Origin: Sorex araneus
Taxonomy: Eukaryota; Chordata; Mammalia; Eulipotyphla; Soricidae
Direction of reading: 5' to 3'
Assembly (NCBI RefSeq): GCF_027595985.1
Contig: NC_073307.1
Span: forward strand, 38,072,234 to 38,136,233
DNA length: 64,000 bases
Every line of letters starts with the position of its first letter. Positions within the stretch are counted from its first letter, which is position 1. A model generated the notes under the pieces. It saw only the letters and a program-made list of their open reading frames with translations. It had not been told where the DNA came from and did not search any database. Of the stretch, positions 11,210 through 22,622 are shown one piece after another. The translations under genes were made by a program, and so were the position numbers.

Positions 11210-11779
11210 GACTCTAGAGGCCAGCTAAACTACTTTTAGTATGGGCAGCTCCTTGCAGAATGTCTCCAGACTGAGAACTAAGCCTCGGCCTTATGCCCCC
11301 AGGGGGGGAAAGGTATTTTTCTCTCTCGCCTTTTTCCTGCTGGGGGTGAAGGGCATGGCGACTGCCATATTATGATGACCACAGTTGAGAGTTACAAGCT
11401 TGCAATGATCCAATATCTGGAAGAAATTTCCCTGGACTTAGTTGCTAAAATACAGAAATCCAAAACCGCGTGACCTCATATCTCTTCACAACAGGTCTGA
11501 CTCTAGTGGGGAACTCCTAACAATAATAGTGAGGGTTTTTTTTTTGAAATATTGAATGTAACGAAAGTAAAGAGAAAGTAAAGTGAAATTTATCAATTCG
11601 GGGGGGGGGGTTGGACGGAATGGGAGGTATACTGAGTTTTTGGTGGTTTTTTTTTGGTGGTGGAATATGGGAGCTGGTGAAGGGATGGTTGTTTCAGCAT
11701 TGTATAACTGAGACTTAAACCTGAAAGCATTGTAATTTTCCACATGATGATTCAATAAAATAAAAAAAAAATTTAAAAT
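11210..11779 (+). mobile_element. Composite non-autonomous element with L1 3' tail
   Basis: It shares the order of blocks with 12,269-12,877: 'ccagcta(a/g)actacttttgg', a core with 'cctggactt...acagaaatcc', a G-rich run, 'atgggagctggtgaagggatgg', and an L1-type end 'tgattcaataaaataaa'. The TSD ATATAAACTGG lies at 11,199-11,209 and 11,780-11,790. It lacks the first ~85 bp seen in the next copy. No coding capacity is visible. Confidence 0.85.
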
Positions 11780-12268
11780 ATATAAACTGGACTGGAAAGT
11801 ACAGAGGCAGGATGAAATAAAAGAAGAATGACTCTGAGGACAAAGGCACAAGTTTATGGAGGCGTGGGCTAGTGGGACCTCCTCAGGCAGTGTGGGGCTT
11901 TCATCTTGGTGGGCTGAGGCTAGGATACTACCCATAGAACAAAGTATTGAGCCAAAGAAGATAATTTTTGGGGCACTTCATTTAGATAGATTGAAATTTG
12001 CTGTTTGAGAATTTTGGAATGAGCGTTTCTATACTATGCCTGTACTTACACTGTATTTTGGAATCAGATAATTAATTTTTAAGTTTCTGATGTGAAGAAA
12101 TGAGAGTAATTCTATCCCGTGATGGAGCAAGCCCACAGTATCAGAAATATGAGATTTAGATGATAGCTTTTAAAGTTTTAGGTCATAATAATACAAGGGG
12201 TATAAAACTGATGTGGAGGCCATGAAAATATATGAAAAGAAATATTTTTTCAAAAAAATTCCTTAATA

Positions 12269-12877
12269 GAGTCTTGGGCTGGGGGTGATACCAGCACTTG
12301 CTCCGCCGAGATTCGACCCCAGTGGCCACACTTTTGTGCGGCCACTCTGCTGCTGATCGACCATGATCCGGATGCCAGCTAGACTACTTTTGGTCCCAGC
12401 AACTGCTTGCAGCCACGTTTCTAGACTGTGAACTGAGCCATTGCCCCATAATGCCCCAGGAAGGGAAATGTTGCAATTTCTAACATAAATCTCCCTGGAT
12501 TTAATTACTAAAATATTAAAATACAGAAATCCTATTGGGGGTGCGCAACTTCATATCTCTTCATTCTCAGCAATGGAAAACTAATTATCAAATGCTTCCT
12601 TTTCAGCAGGGCTGTTTTTTGGGGGGGAAAAACTCCAACAACAATAGTGAGTTTTGTGTTGAAATATGGAATGTAATCAAGGTAAAGAGAAAATGAAGTG
12701 AAATTTATCAGCTACACAGGCGGGGGTGAGGGGTGGGGGAGTGGGAGGTAAACAGGGGTTTTTGGTGGTGGAATATGGGCACTGGTGAAGGGATGGCTGT
12801 TTGAGCATTGTGTAACTGAGACATAAGCCTGAGAACTTTGTAACTTTCCACATGGTGACTCAATAAAATAAATAGTT
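12269..12877 (+). mobile_element. Composite non-autonomous element, one-core form
   Basis: The element is 609 bp long and has a perfect 17-bp TSD, AAAAAAATTCCTTAATA (12,252-12,268 and 12,878-12,894). The 5' head contains 'ccgagattcgacccc', then comes one core unit ('ctccctggattt...cagaaatcc', then 'caacaatagtgag'), a G-rich run, and the last ~140 bp of an L1 3' UTR with an AATAAA end. The head recurs at 38,340-38,383 and about 21,080-21,118, which suggests a genuine 5' end. Confidence 0.9.
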
Positions 12878-13319
12878 AAAAAAATTCCTTAATATATTAT
12901 CATTAAATATTTGAGTTGATACCAATTTAGATCACTTTTATAATTTCTGTAACTTATATGTAAAAATTTATAATGAGAAAAGGTGTTGCAAGTGGAAAAA
13001 TATTAAGAATCCCTGATTTAGATAATTCAGATAATGACACTGAGAATTTTTTGTTGATGGCATTTAAATGAAATTTTGTGCTGTTAAAATGAACTAAGAT
13101 CTCGGGAGCAGCTAGAATGTATTTTTTATCTTTAAATTTATTTATTTAAATTTGGGGCAGCAGGTGGACCATTATGAATTCAATTCTATCCTTGTAAAAG
13201 ATATGTTGATGTTATTAACTCTCAAGTGTCTTAGAATGTGAACTTGGAGAAATTGAATGCTATTGAAAATAGAATCAATTAATAAAGGTCATACTAAAGT
13301 ATGGTGCACCTTTAATGCA

Positions 13320-13605
13320 ACCTGACTGATGGCTTTATAAAAGCCAGAGACACAGCTAAACCATGCCATATGACAACACAGGCTTTGATTCAGCAGCAAA
13401 AGGAATTAGGCTTTATGGCCACTACCAGAAGCTAGGAAGAGGCAAGGATTCTGACTAGCATCTTAGAGGGAACATTGATTTTCAATTCCTAGATTTTAGT
13501 CTACTGATCTCAAGAAGTATGAGAGAATAGGTTTCTGTTGTTGAAAGTTCCCAGCTTGTGTTATTGGGCCATTGTAGCCCAAGGAAGCTAATACTGTTTT
13601 CAAGT
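13320..13605 (+). mobile_element. MLT1-type (ERVL-MaLR) LTR fragment
   Basis: The phrases 'accagaagctaggaagagg', 'gagagaatag(g)tttctgttg' and 'ggaagctaatact' in this order are characteristic of the 3' half of mammalian MLT1 LTRs. It is an old, diverged copy in sense orientation. Confidence 0.85.
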
Positions 13606-14319
13606 CTCAGGCTGAAACAACTATGTTTTACATAGTTGTTTATTCACTGTCTCTTCATGTACTCTCTTCAGATGGATTAATGAACTTCTTACACAGGAAT
13701 CCAGGGTGTCCCAAAATGCAAAAGCAAAGATTTCTAAACCTTCTAATATTTTTTATTCTAGAATAGGCATTTCAAGATTGCTGCTACATTTTGGTTATTG
13801 GAGCAGTCACAAAACCAATCAGATTCCCAGGAAGGGAAAATAAAATCCCCCTCTTGGAAAGGAGATTAGTAAGTAAGTTTTGGCCATTTTAAAGAATGCC
13901 GCTTACAAAAATTCAGAAATTTAGGCTCATACTTCAATATGGGATGTGAATTTCATTAACTTCATGGTGTGGAAATGCAAGCCTATAAATAAAAAGTAAA
14001 ATGCTTCTAGTGCAACTGACATCAGCTGGGCATAAGAAATGTTTAAATGCTGTGGGGACATTTTCACACCCAGGGGACATTGAACTCCATTAAAGAAGAA
14101 AAAAGTCCACTTGAAGATTGCAATTAAAAATGCAAAATGCATGAGAGAATTTACAACTTGAAAGTTCATCAAGTCCTACAACTAGAGTAAAAGCATCTCA
14201 GGAAAACCTATCCCCCGAAGTCCAGATTGCATCTTGAGAATTATACATAAAAATTTCCCATGCCAAATCTAAAATAAAGACTTTAACATTTATTTTACTT
14301 TTGTATTTTAGACAATGTA

Positions 14320-14560
14320 GGTTTCAATACTGCCAATAGAAGGTTTTCCTGTAAAACACATTCTAGCACCACACTCTCCACAAGAGTGGCCACTTTCCTC
14401 CACCATTTTCCCAGGGTCCTATCACCCCTCTACCCCAACACCTCAGGCTGAGCCCCTACCCACAAGGGTCCCACTGTGATAAGATTCCAACTGAAGATCA
14501 GCATTCAATTTCTGTTGACTTTGTGCATAAAATAAATAGTTTAATATGATCAGGTTATAT
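14320..14560 (-). mobile_element. Old L1-like 3' UTR segment
   Basis: Polypyrimidine, C-rich stretch of the same style as 7,560-7,864. The assignment rests on composition and a few shared phrases only. Confidence 0.4.
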
Positions 14561-14761
14561 AAAGGACAGAAAGAAACTACAAGTAGGTCTGAAATACAAT
14601 TGTTGAACTAAACATGTAGCTAACAAAATGAATCAGGTTTTGAATTAGAGTAAAATAGGTCAGATAAAAATGTTAAACTGCAAAACAGAGAGTGGAAAAT
14701 CCTCCAAAATCTAATAATTAATACACACTTGAAAATGATAAATTAGTGATACTCAAAAAAA

Positions 14762-14912
14762 GTGTTTTAGGAGTCAGAGCGATAGTATGGTGGTGAGGGT
14801 GTTTACTTTGTCCTACTCTGACTTGGATTTGATCCTGGGTATCACATATAACATATCCACTTGGTGTAGAGCCAGAAGTAACCTCTGAGCACCTCTGGAG
14901 AAAGCTCACTCC
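14762..14912 (+). mobile_element. Old tRNA-derived SINE
   Basis: Degraded 'gagtcagagcgatagtatgg' head and a 'gagccagaagtaacctctga' body. Confidence 0.7.
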
Positions 14913-15196
14913 CCCCAACTATTTTCCATTTTCAGAATTATGGGAAAGTATAACAACAAAATCAATTAAAAATAAACATAATACAGTTCATTAAATGAGA
15001 CAATCTTGTATGGAAAAAGTAAGGACAGTTTTTCAGAGAATGATTCTTAAACTGAATCAAGATTTGAAATTGGTAAAAATAAATGTTGAAAGATAAGGCA
15101 ATTTCTTCCAAGAAAAGAATCTATTATCAATTTATGGTTTTAAAACCATATATTCATACAAGTGAGAACTGAAATCTAAAAAGGAAATAAGAGTTT

Positions 15197-15495
15197 TTTG
15201 TTTTTTTTTTTTAATGAATCACCATGTGGAAAGTTACAAAGCTTTCAGGCTTAAGTCTCAGTTACATAATGCTTGAACATCCATCCCTTCACCAGTGTAC
15301 ATATTCCACCACCAAGAACCACAGTAAACCTCCCCCCTACCCCCCCTTTCCCCAGCCCTCCATGCCGCCTGTGTAGCTGATAAATTTCACTTTACTTTCT
15401 CTTTAGTTTGATTACATTCAAACAAAAAACTCACTATTATTGTTTGGAGTCACCCCCCGCCGCCCCCCGCCCAAGAGTCAAACCTGAGGGCTTTC
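15197..15495 (-). mobile_element. Composite element, 5'-truncated
   Basis: T run, then the antisense L1 tail ('tgaatcaccatgtggaaag', 'cttcaccagtgtacatattcc'), then the start of the core ('ctcactattattgtttgg'). The core stops near 15,495, where LTR-like sequence begins. Confidence 0.75.
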
Positions 15496-15499
15496 CCAT

Positions 15500-16553
15500 T
15501 CGGTCGTCCGAGGGGTTTCGTGGAGTTCAGTCCTGTTCTGCTCGCCCAACCTGAGCAGCCTGGGCCATGGGGCAGACGGAGGAGGAGACTAGGGCCAAGC
15601 CGGTTGCTCCATCAGTTGCCATTTATTCCATTCTCTCCTGTCTCTCTCTTCACTTCTCTCCCGGTTCTCGATCTCTCCTCCAACCCACTCTTCCAGCCTA
15701 GTTAAATACCCCCAGCATGAGGGGGTGGGGCTTACACATAGGTGTGGTTACAGTCAATAGGGATAAAGTTCTTTCCCTCAGGGCATGCTGCTTCTAGGAC
15801 AGGACAGAGTCCCATGAGTGTGTTCCTCCTCTCCTCGTCCAGCAAACATAAGCATTCATAATATTAATCATTTTGTATAGACACAGTATGAGATGCATTA
15901 AGGCTATAGAATTGCTCTCCTGGGCCATCTCGATCTCAGACTACAGTGCTCAGGCTAGATTAGTCTTTCCTATCCCTAGCAGGGTCCTGGTCTCGTTGTT
16001 ACTTTTGGATCATGACAACATTTGTTCATGATCAAGCTCTTAATTTATAGTTAAGAATTAGGCACTTTTGCCAGGCCCATCTCGATGCCAGGTAGCACAT
16101 AACTTACAGCTTGCCCTGGGTCTGTCCCATCCCTCCTCAGGACCCTACTTTTGGGGTGCTAGGAACTGAGGCTTAACTTGAGAAAGCAGATGCCTGGGAA
16201 TGAATAATATTCGAAACCAATTAAATCCCAAGTTACAAAAGCATAATATTGTTTTCTTGTGTCTATACAAAAGGGACATTGCTTTAAAGTAAACTGTTCA
16301 AAAAACACAAGGAGAGGAGAAAGGCAATATAAACTTACAATATAAGTTCAGTATCCTAGAAAGATCTGACCTTACAAATTAACAGTTTCATTAGGGGGAA
16401 AAGCTGATTACTGTTTGGGGAAGAGAGCATAGAGAAGTAGTTATAGCTAAACAAAGGAATGGGAGTGATTCGGGAGCACCTTGATGGGTGTGAACAGGAT
16501 AAACCTAAGCTCCTTGTGGCAAGGGGGAAAGGACACAACAATGTCATCCCACA
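15500..16553 (-). mobile_element. Long LTR (endogenous retrovirus-like), copy 1
   Basis: It aligns in reverse orientation with 41,848-43,327 along most of its length. Shared blocks include 'ccacaaggagctta', 'actttaaagcaatgtcc', 'cccatctcgat', 'tagggataggaaagacta' and the end region with AATAAA followed by 'tggcaactgatgg'. The 5' edge, TGTGGGATGACATTG on the minus strand, ends at 16,553 and aligns base for base with the start of copy 2. The 3' edge near 15,500 is uncertain. No internal retroviral genes are attached. Confidence 0.75.
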
Positions 16554-16889
16554 ACTATTGTAACAAAGTTGTGGAACATGAATCAAAGAGAGAAATTGAA
16601 CTCAGAAGATTCATGCATTTTATTTTTTTCATGATGAAAAGAAACTTGAAATCAATTGAATAAACCCATAAGATTTGACCAGAGTTTATAGAACACAAAT
16701 TCAATTTGATAAATACTTTAAAAGAAATGAGATGTATTTTTCCTAACCAAGCAAGACAGTGTTTTGCCATTGGTGGTTTCTTCTCTATCCCAAATACCTT
16801 CTTTCCCAGCACCTTAGGCACGTGTTCAACTATGCATCGGTCAATCCTCCTGGTCAACATCTCCTGGGTACTAGTCTCAGACTAAGTTT

Positions 16890-17238
16890 TTTTTAATGTC
16901 CCACAAATTAGTGCAATCATTCTGTGCCTTTCCCTCTTGTTCTGACTGGTTTCACCCAGCATTATGCTCTCCATGTCCATCCATTTATAAGTGAATTTCA
17001 TGTCTTCATTTTCCCTAACAGCTACATAGTATTCCACTGTGTAGGTGTGACATAGTTTCTTTAACCAGTCGTCTGTTCTTGGTCACTTGGGTTGTTTCCA
17101 GATTCTGGCTATTGTGAATAATAGTGAGTTGCAAATGATCACTCTGTATAAGAACTGTGTGCTGAATGTCAGTAAAGGAACAGACATGATAACTCAGTGT
17201 CTGTACTGCAAAACGTAATGCTCAAAATCAGAGGAAGG
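16890..17238 (+). mobile_element. L1 3' end with inverted 5' part
   Basis: 16,890-17,165 is antisense L1 (ORF2 end and start of the 3' UTR, matching 37,260-37,510). 17,183-17,238 is sense L1 3' UTR ('ctcagtgtctgtactgcaaa...aatgctcaaaat'). The opposite orientations fit a 5' inversion. The sense part runs into a GA repeat and the normal terminus is missing. Confidence 0.7.
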
Positions 17239-17345
17239 GAAGGAGAGAGGGAGAGAAGGAGAGAGAGTGAGAGCGAGAGTGAGAGAGAGATATGAAGGGA
17301 GAGAGAGAAAGGGAGAGGGAGAGGGAGGGAGGGAGAGGGAGAGTG
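17236..17345. repeat. GA-rich microsatellite
   Basis: Purine-only GAGAGA/GGGA repeat, possibly grown from the 'agtagagagaga' segment of the L1 3' UTR. The frames on both strands here are low-complexity artefacts. Confidence 0.9.
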
Positions 17346-17364
17346 AGAACCAACAGTTTTGTTT

Positions 17365-17500
17365 GTTTGTAGGCCACAATTGGCTGTGCTCAGGGATCAC
17401 TCCTAGCGGCCTCAGGGAATCACATGGGGTTCCTGGGACTGCAATTAAGGCACTGTAGCATTTGACAGTACCCACTGTACCATCTTGCTAGCTCTGTTTT
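17365..17500 (-). mobile_element. Old tRNA-derived SINE
   Basis: Antisense 'gtgctcagggatcactcct' pattern with a degraded head at 17,480-17,500. Confidence 0.65.
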
Positions 17501-19264
17501 TAAGCTGTCCAGGTCTTTTGCTGTGAAGCAGAAAGAAGACAATGAACACTTGAGGCAATACATATGGAAAGAAGGAACCCAAAAGGAGCATGCCAATGTT
17601 TCTTCAGAAGAATCTGTACTTCTATGGAAGATACTAGATTCTTATATTGATGATGTTTCTAAAGCAGTAGTTTGTTTGATTACTTTGTCTCATGATGAAT
17701 CAATTATTTTTAAAGATGAATTTGTATTTCATTTTATCAATATATCAGAATTTGCTCCCTTTTTCCTCATTTTTTATCTGGATTTTATTTTTGCATTATT
17801 ACATAAAAGTATAAACATTCACAAATAAGACTTAGAGCAAATGCTTTCATCTCTCCTGAGTAAAAGCTTTGGAGTTGAATTGCTTTTTTATATTACCATT
17901 TGTATATTTTACTTTAAAAAATTCCAAAATATTATATAAAGTGCTTGGGTTTTCCACCATTTATTACACATGTGGGTGTTCCAGTTGCTTTAAATTATCA
18001 TCAGAACTCTATATAAAAAGTATATAAAATATTAGTCATCTAGGGTACTGGAGAGATTGGATAGGGCTTACGGGAACTTCCCTTGCTTAGGATGATCCCC
18101 ATTCTATCCTCAGCATCACAGTTGATCTCACTGAGCACAGCGAGGAGGGGTTTAACCTGCTCTCAATAAAAATATTATCCAAACAGGTTCACAGCCACTT
18201 CTCTGTCATTTTATTGTCACTTTTCTTTAATTGCAACATCATTGCATTTTTAGTGTTTGTGATTTAGGATCTATTTATTTAGTTATAGGCTTAAATGGTT
18301 TGTGTATTTTTTTATGTATTTTGGGAGTTTTTATATAGTCTCAATGCCATTTATAAGTAATTCAACTTGTGAGTCGGGAGTCAGATGGAATTTTTCAATC
18401 TGTCTTGTGTTTCATTCTTGTAGCACTGTATTTTTTTTTTAAGTATAGTTCTTGATTATGTTTTCAAGATCAACTGGTTTGGCTTGCTTTGTTTTTCTCA
18501 TGCATCATAGCTTGCTAGTTGTTTGCACCTGTTTTTGTTGCTTTGTTACCCTTGGATGTTGGAGTTTTTGTATTCATATCACTATATTAAGGTTTTGTTT
18601 GGGGATGTTATTAAGTTATTGGAAACATTCTCATACATTTAAGTTTTGTTAGGTTGATCTAGGGCCGATTTTTTATTTATGCCTAATCTGAGGCAAAATG
18701 CCTCAAAGTCCTCTGCTTTTATCTCCTGAATAATGAGGTATTTTGCTCTGAGGGGTGGATTGTTACCTTCATGTTTTCATATGGTTATTTCATAGCTGTT
18801 AGGAAATGCCCCCAAGTGTATGGATGCCCATTGTCTGTCTGTGTGGAGAGTACTATGCAGCTCGCTCTGCTTTGTACTTGACCCGAAAAATTCTTGCTGT
18901 ACTGACATTTCCACACTTCCAAAATAATCTACAATTGAAGGAGATTAACGTGCTCTTCCTATTCCCTGTACAAAAGATCCTCAGGTAATTTTCTTCCTCT
19001 CCGATGAATGATAGTGGAAGGCTTGCTTCTGTTGCAGGTTGTTTTACTTTAAGTGAAAATTTCTAGGAACAAAGGGAAAATATTAAGTGAAGGACATACT
19101 ATGGCTTTCTTTCTCAGATGTAGCTGGGATATGCTTTCCAGGCAGTAGACTGGGACAATAATGGGCATCAGATCTTATGTTTTTTGTTTCTCTGTGAACT
19201 CTGGGGTCACTAGTATCCTACATTTTAAAAACCTGTATTTCATATGTATTATTTCTCTCCCTTT
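17501..19264. other. No gene recognised apart from one old SINE
   Basis: AT-rich. 18,045-18,165 looks like a very degraded sense SINE ('gtactggagagattggatag'). The 101-codon frame at 17,523-17,828 has no recognisable domain. Confidence 0.45.
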
Positions 19265-19274
19265 TTGTTTTTTT

Positions 19275-19388
19275 TGAGTACCGAGCACTGACACATTTAG
19301 CAGTGCTCGGAATTCAGGCCTGGAATTGAACCTGTGACTCCAACATTAAGAATGTGTACTTAGTCCTTTGAACCATCTCCAAAGCTTC
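19275..19388 (-). mobile_element. Old tRNA-derived SINE, partial
   Basis: Antisense 'gaattgaacctgtgactcc' corresponds to the B-box region of the SINE head. The rest is diverged. Confidence 0.5.
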
Positions 19389-19585
19389 ATTATGTTCTTT
19401 TTCATTTTATTTTCCTCTTTTAATGGCAGAAGGGTAAATCTCATTAGTTAAATCTGTGTTTCTCAAAGCAGACCTACTGAATTCTTAATATTAAGACTAA
19501 GTGGAATTATAGAGGTATATAGCTGAGTATTCTTTTGCGGTATGTCATGTGCTAATTTGTTAAATGACTTACAACTAATTTAATC

Positions 19586-19630
19586 AAGATATACAGTGAT
19601 GTAAAAAAAAAAAAAGATATACAGTGATGT
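19586..19630. mobile_element. Poly(A)-only insertion flanked by a TSD
   Basis: GATATACAGTGATGT occurs at 19,588-19,602 and again at 19,616-19,630, separated only by 13 A residues. The repeated target plus a bare A tract is what an extreme 5' truncation of an L1-mobilised transcript would leave. Confidence 0.75.
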
Positions 19631-19694
19631 TATATAAGTCTTTATAATACATAAGTGATTGCTATGGAGTATACATTGACTTTTCAGGCATTTT

Positions 19695-21118
19695 TTTAAA
19701 TTTAAATTTTATTGAATCACTATGTGGAGGGTTACATAGTTCTCAGGATTATGTCAGTTATACAATACTCAAACACCCTTCCCTTCATCCGTGCCCATAT
19801 TCCATCACCAACCACCCCATTAAACCTCCCGCCCCCTCCCGCCCCCCCAGTCCCCGCCCTTGTAAGTGATAAGTTTCACTTCATTTACGCTTTATCTTGG
19901 TTACAGTCCATGTTTCAACACATAACTCACTATTGTTGCTAGTGTTTCCCCCCAAAAAAGAAAAGACAGTCCCACTGTCAAGGAAGCATTTGATGGCTCT
20001 CCATTGCTGAGAATGTAGATATTAAGTCCCGCTGTTTGTTACATATTTTTTCCCCCCTCGTCCCGCACCACCGAGATCACGCCTGTTTAGTAATCACCAC
20101 GCTGCCTGACAAAGGGAAAACAAACCAAAAAAGATGGTTATTTCCCGTCATCAGCAGGCGTGGGGCTCTGGCTTAGTTGATAGCCTGGTAGAATGTCTGC
20201 AAGCAGTTTCTGGAACCAAAGGTAATACGCTGGTATCGGCCCCGGCTCGAGATTCCACCAGCGTCCCGCTGTTCCAAGTACATAATAATTTATTCCCTTG
20301 TATCCCATTCCCACGCCACCAGGTCCGTGTCAGCTCAATGGACATCATACTATGGTTAACGCCACACCGCGTTTCTTCCCGAGAAAGAAGGATATTTCTT
20401 CTCAGCCAGCGTGGGGATATGGCTTAGTTCAGTCTATAGAGATGGCTACCACTTTGGTAGCCTTCAATATTTCAGCAAAAGACTTACTATTCTTGTTAGG
20501 ATTTCCCACCAAAGTCTGACCCGTTAAGAAGGAACCATTTCATATTGGTGATGATAAAATGACAATAGGTTGCGCGGCCATGACAGCGGGCCTCGCGGCT
20601 TTGAATTTCTGTATAAAGTCCAGGGAAAGTACAGCCAGAAATTACACGTCGCTACAAACTTTAACCCTATTATGGTCCCCCCAAAGTCCAACCCATTACA
20701 AAGGAACCATTTCATATTGCTGATGATTAGATGACATTAGGCTGCCGAGGCCGCGCGGTTTTGGGTTTCTATATAAAGTCCAGGGAAAATTCTGCCTAAA
20801 ATTCTATCGCTACAATCTTTTACCCTTCAACAAAAAACTCAGTACTATTGTTTGGAGTTTCCCCCCAAGGTAAGCCCTGCCAAAAAGGAACATTTACAAG
20901 TTGCTGACAATCAAGAGATATTAGGCGGCTATCGCAGCCGCGCGGTTTTGGATTTCTATATGAAGTCCAGGGAAAATTCTTTTGGTAATTGCATCACTCA
21001 CTGGCAGCGCCTGGGCCAGAAGCTCCGAGCACACAGTTTGGAGGCATTTTGGGGGCGCCGCTCGTGTCCAAAGTGGTTCAGTTGCCTCCGGGGTCGATCT
21101 CGCGCGGGGCCAGAAAGG
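19695..21118 (-). mobile_element. Composite non-autonomous element, long three-core form (1.42 kb)
   Basis: A perfect 15-bp TSD, CTTTTCAGGCATTTT, lies at 19,680-19,694 and 21,119-21,133. Read on the minus strand it has a CpG-rich head with 'gagatcgacccc', three tandem ~175-bp core units (20,505-21,000), two further related blocks that both carry 'aactaagcca', a G-rich run, and the final ~140 bp of an L1 3' UTR ending in an AATAAA-type A-rich tail. No frame encodes a recognisable domain. In architecture it is comparable to other L1-dependent composite elements such as SVA, but the sequence is unrelated as far as I can see. Confidence 0.9.
20505..21000 (-). repeat. Three tandem core units of the composite element
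   Basis: The block 'aaggaac(c)att' recurs at about 20,530, 20,701 and 20,886, and 'tttctatataaagtccaggg' type sequence at about 20,605, 20,763 and 20,953. Spacing is ~171 and ~185 bp. Each unit contains CpG-rich 'gccgcgcgg' or related sequence. Short copies elsewhere in the window have one unit. Confidence 0.9.
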
Positions 21119-21539
21119 CTTTTCAGGCATTTTGAACTAAATCACAAATATAAACATCTAAAATCAAATACATATAATATATACGTATATATGATAGAAA
21201 AATATTTTCTTATACTGTGTCCTTCCGGCAATAATGGTCTTTATGAAATATGAAGCATGTTGGAAAAATACTATCATACAGGTGTCAAGGTTTTTTTTTT
21301 TTGACAGTTTCTAATACTTTTCCTTGTGTGTATGAGTACAAGCTCCAGCACCTAGTTGCAATGTCCTAGATGACTGAGTGTCACACACATGTGATGGGTA
21401 TTTCTAAGTCAATGATCCTAGTAGGGTTGGACCTGGTCTTGTAGAAGACTGAAATGGAAGGAAATATCCCTAATGAGAATCAGCCTCAAGTTCTCAAAGC
21501 ACACTTTACAAATATTATCTTTTTTAAATAATATATTTT

Positions 21540-21690
21540 TTGTTTGGATGCCAAGCCCAGATTTGAGCTTTCTCCTGGCTGATTCCTCAGGGACCACTCC
21601 TGGTTGAGGCTGAAAGGACCATTTGTGGTGCCCGGGATCAAACCTGAGTCAGATGCAGGCAAAACGAGCACCCTGTCTCCAGCACATTTA
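21540..21690 (-). mobile_element. Old tRNA-derived SINE
   Basis: Antisense 'cagggaccactcctggttga', then 'gggatcaaacctgagtcag' (B-box region). Confidence 0.75.
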
Positions 21691-22399
21691 TTATCTTTCC
21701 TGACATATGCCATCATGTGGAAATATATAACATTCTACTCCAGTGGATGGATGTTTTCTTACTACTTGTTTTATCTTCTATAATGCCGTGCTCAGTTTTT
21801 AAATTTTCTTTTCTTTTCTTACTTCAGTGGATGCCTGCTTGCTTAGAAAAGGGATTTAGCTGATGGAAACAACAAGAATAAGCTTTCTGTAACTGTTTTC
21901 ATTTCTATTGCCCTTAGGGAGATTTTATGGTTAAAATGAAAATTCTATCTGTGTGTGTCTTGACTAATACACATATTTAATTGTAGAGTTAAAAATGTAC
22001 AATGTAAATCAATGTTGCATATACTTAAAAAAAGAATCTCATTAAAAAATAAATCTCCTGAGGGAAATTTATTTTATGGCAAATAGGGCAGCATTTATGA
22101 TTGAGGGGATGATTATGATATTCTTCAGTTTACCTGTCTAGTCCTGTAGCTTGTCTTTAAAAATATCTTCATAAAAGGTAGCACATATTTTAGTAAAGAA
22201 GAATGCTTAAACCATCATGCTACATGAAGAAAAAATTTTGTTATTCAACTCATGTACATTTTACAAATTTGAGTCTTGTGGAATTGACATACCATGCTAC
22301 ATCATAGAAGTTCAGCTGTGCTCTGTTTACAGATGTAGTCTTCAGTATTTAAAGGGATCAGCTTATTCTTTTCTCACTTCCACTCTTCTCTCCATTCTC

Positions 22400-22622
22400 T
22401 CTCCCCCATCCTTCCCTCCTTCCTTCCCTCCCTCCCTCCCCCTCCCTCCCTCCCTCCCTTCCTTCCTTCCTTCCTTCCTTCTTTCCTTCCTTCCTTCCTT
22501 CCTTCCTTCCTTCCTTCCTTCCTTCCTTCCTTCCTTCCTTCCTTCCTTCCTTCCTTCCTTCCTTCCTTCCTTCCTTCCTTCCTTCCTTCCCTCCCTTCCC
22601 TTTCCCTCTCTCCTCCCTCCCT
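22400..22622. repeat. (TTCC)n / (CCCT)n microsatellite
   Basis: Long nearly perfect TTCC array with CCCT-type edges. The repetitive Pro/Ser-rich and Gly/Lys/Glu-rich frames (22,217-22,660, both strands) are products of the array. Confidence 0.97.

Noticed and set aside
17194-17475. 93-codon Ser/Leu/Pro-rich frame
   Set aside because: Low-complexity product of the GA repeat read antisense.
20505-21000. Spaced repeats considered as a CRISPR-like array
   Set aside because: Units are ~175 bp, diverged, and part of a retroposon in a mammalian genome.
20134-21253. Several plus and minus frames of 60-133 codons
   Set aside because: They fall in the CpG-rich composite element, where stop codons are rarer. 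None is shared between copies.
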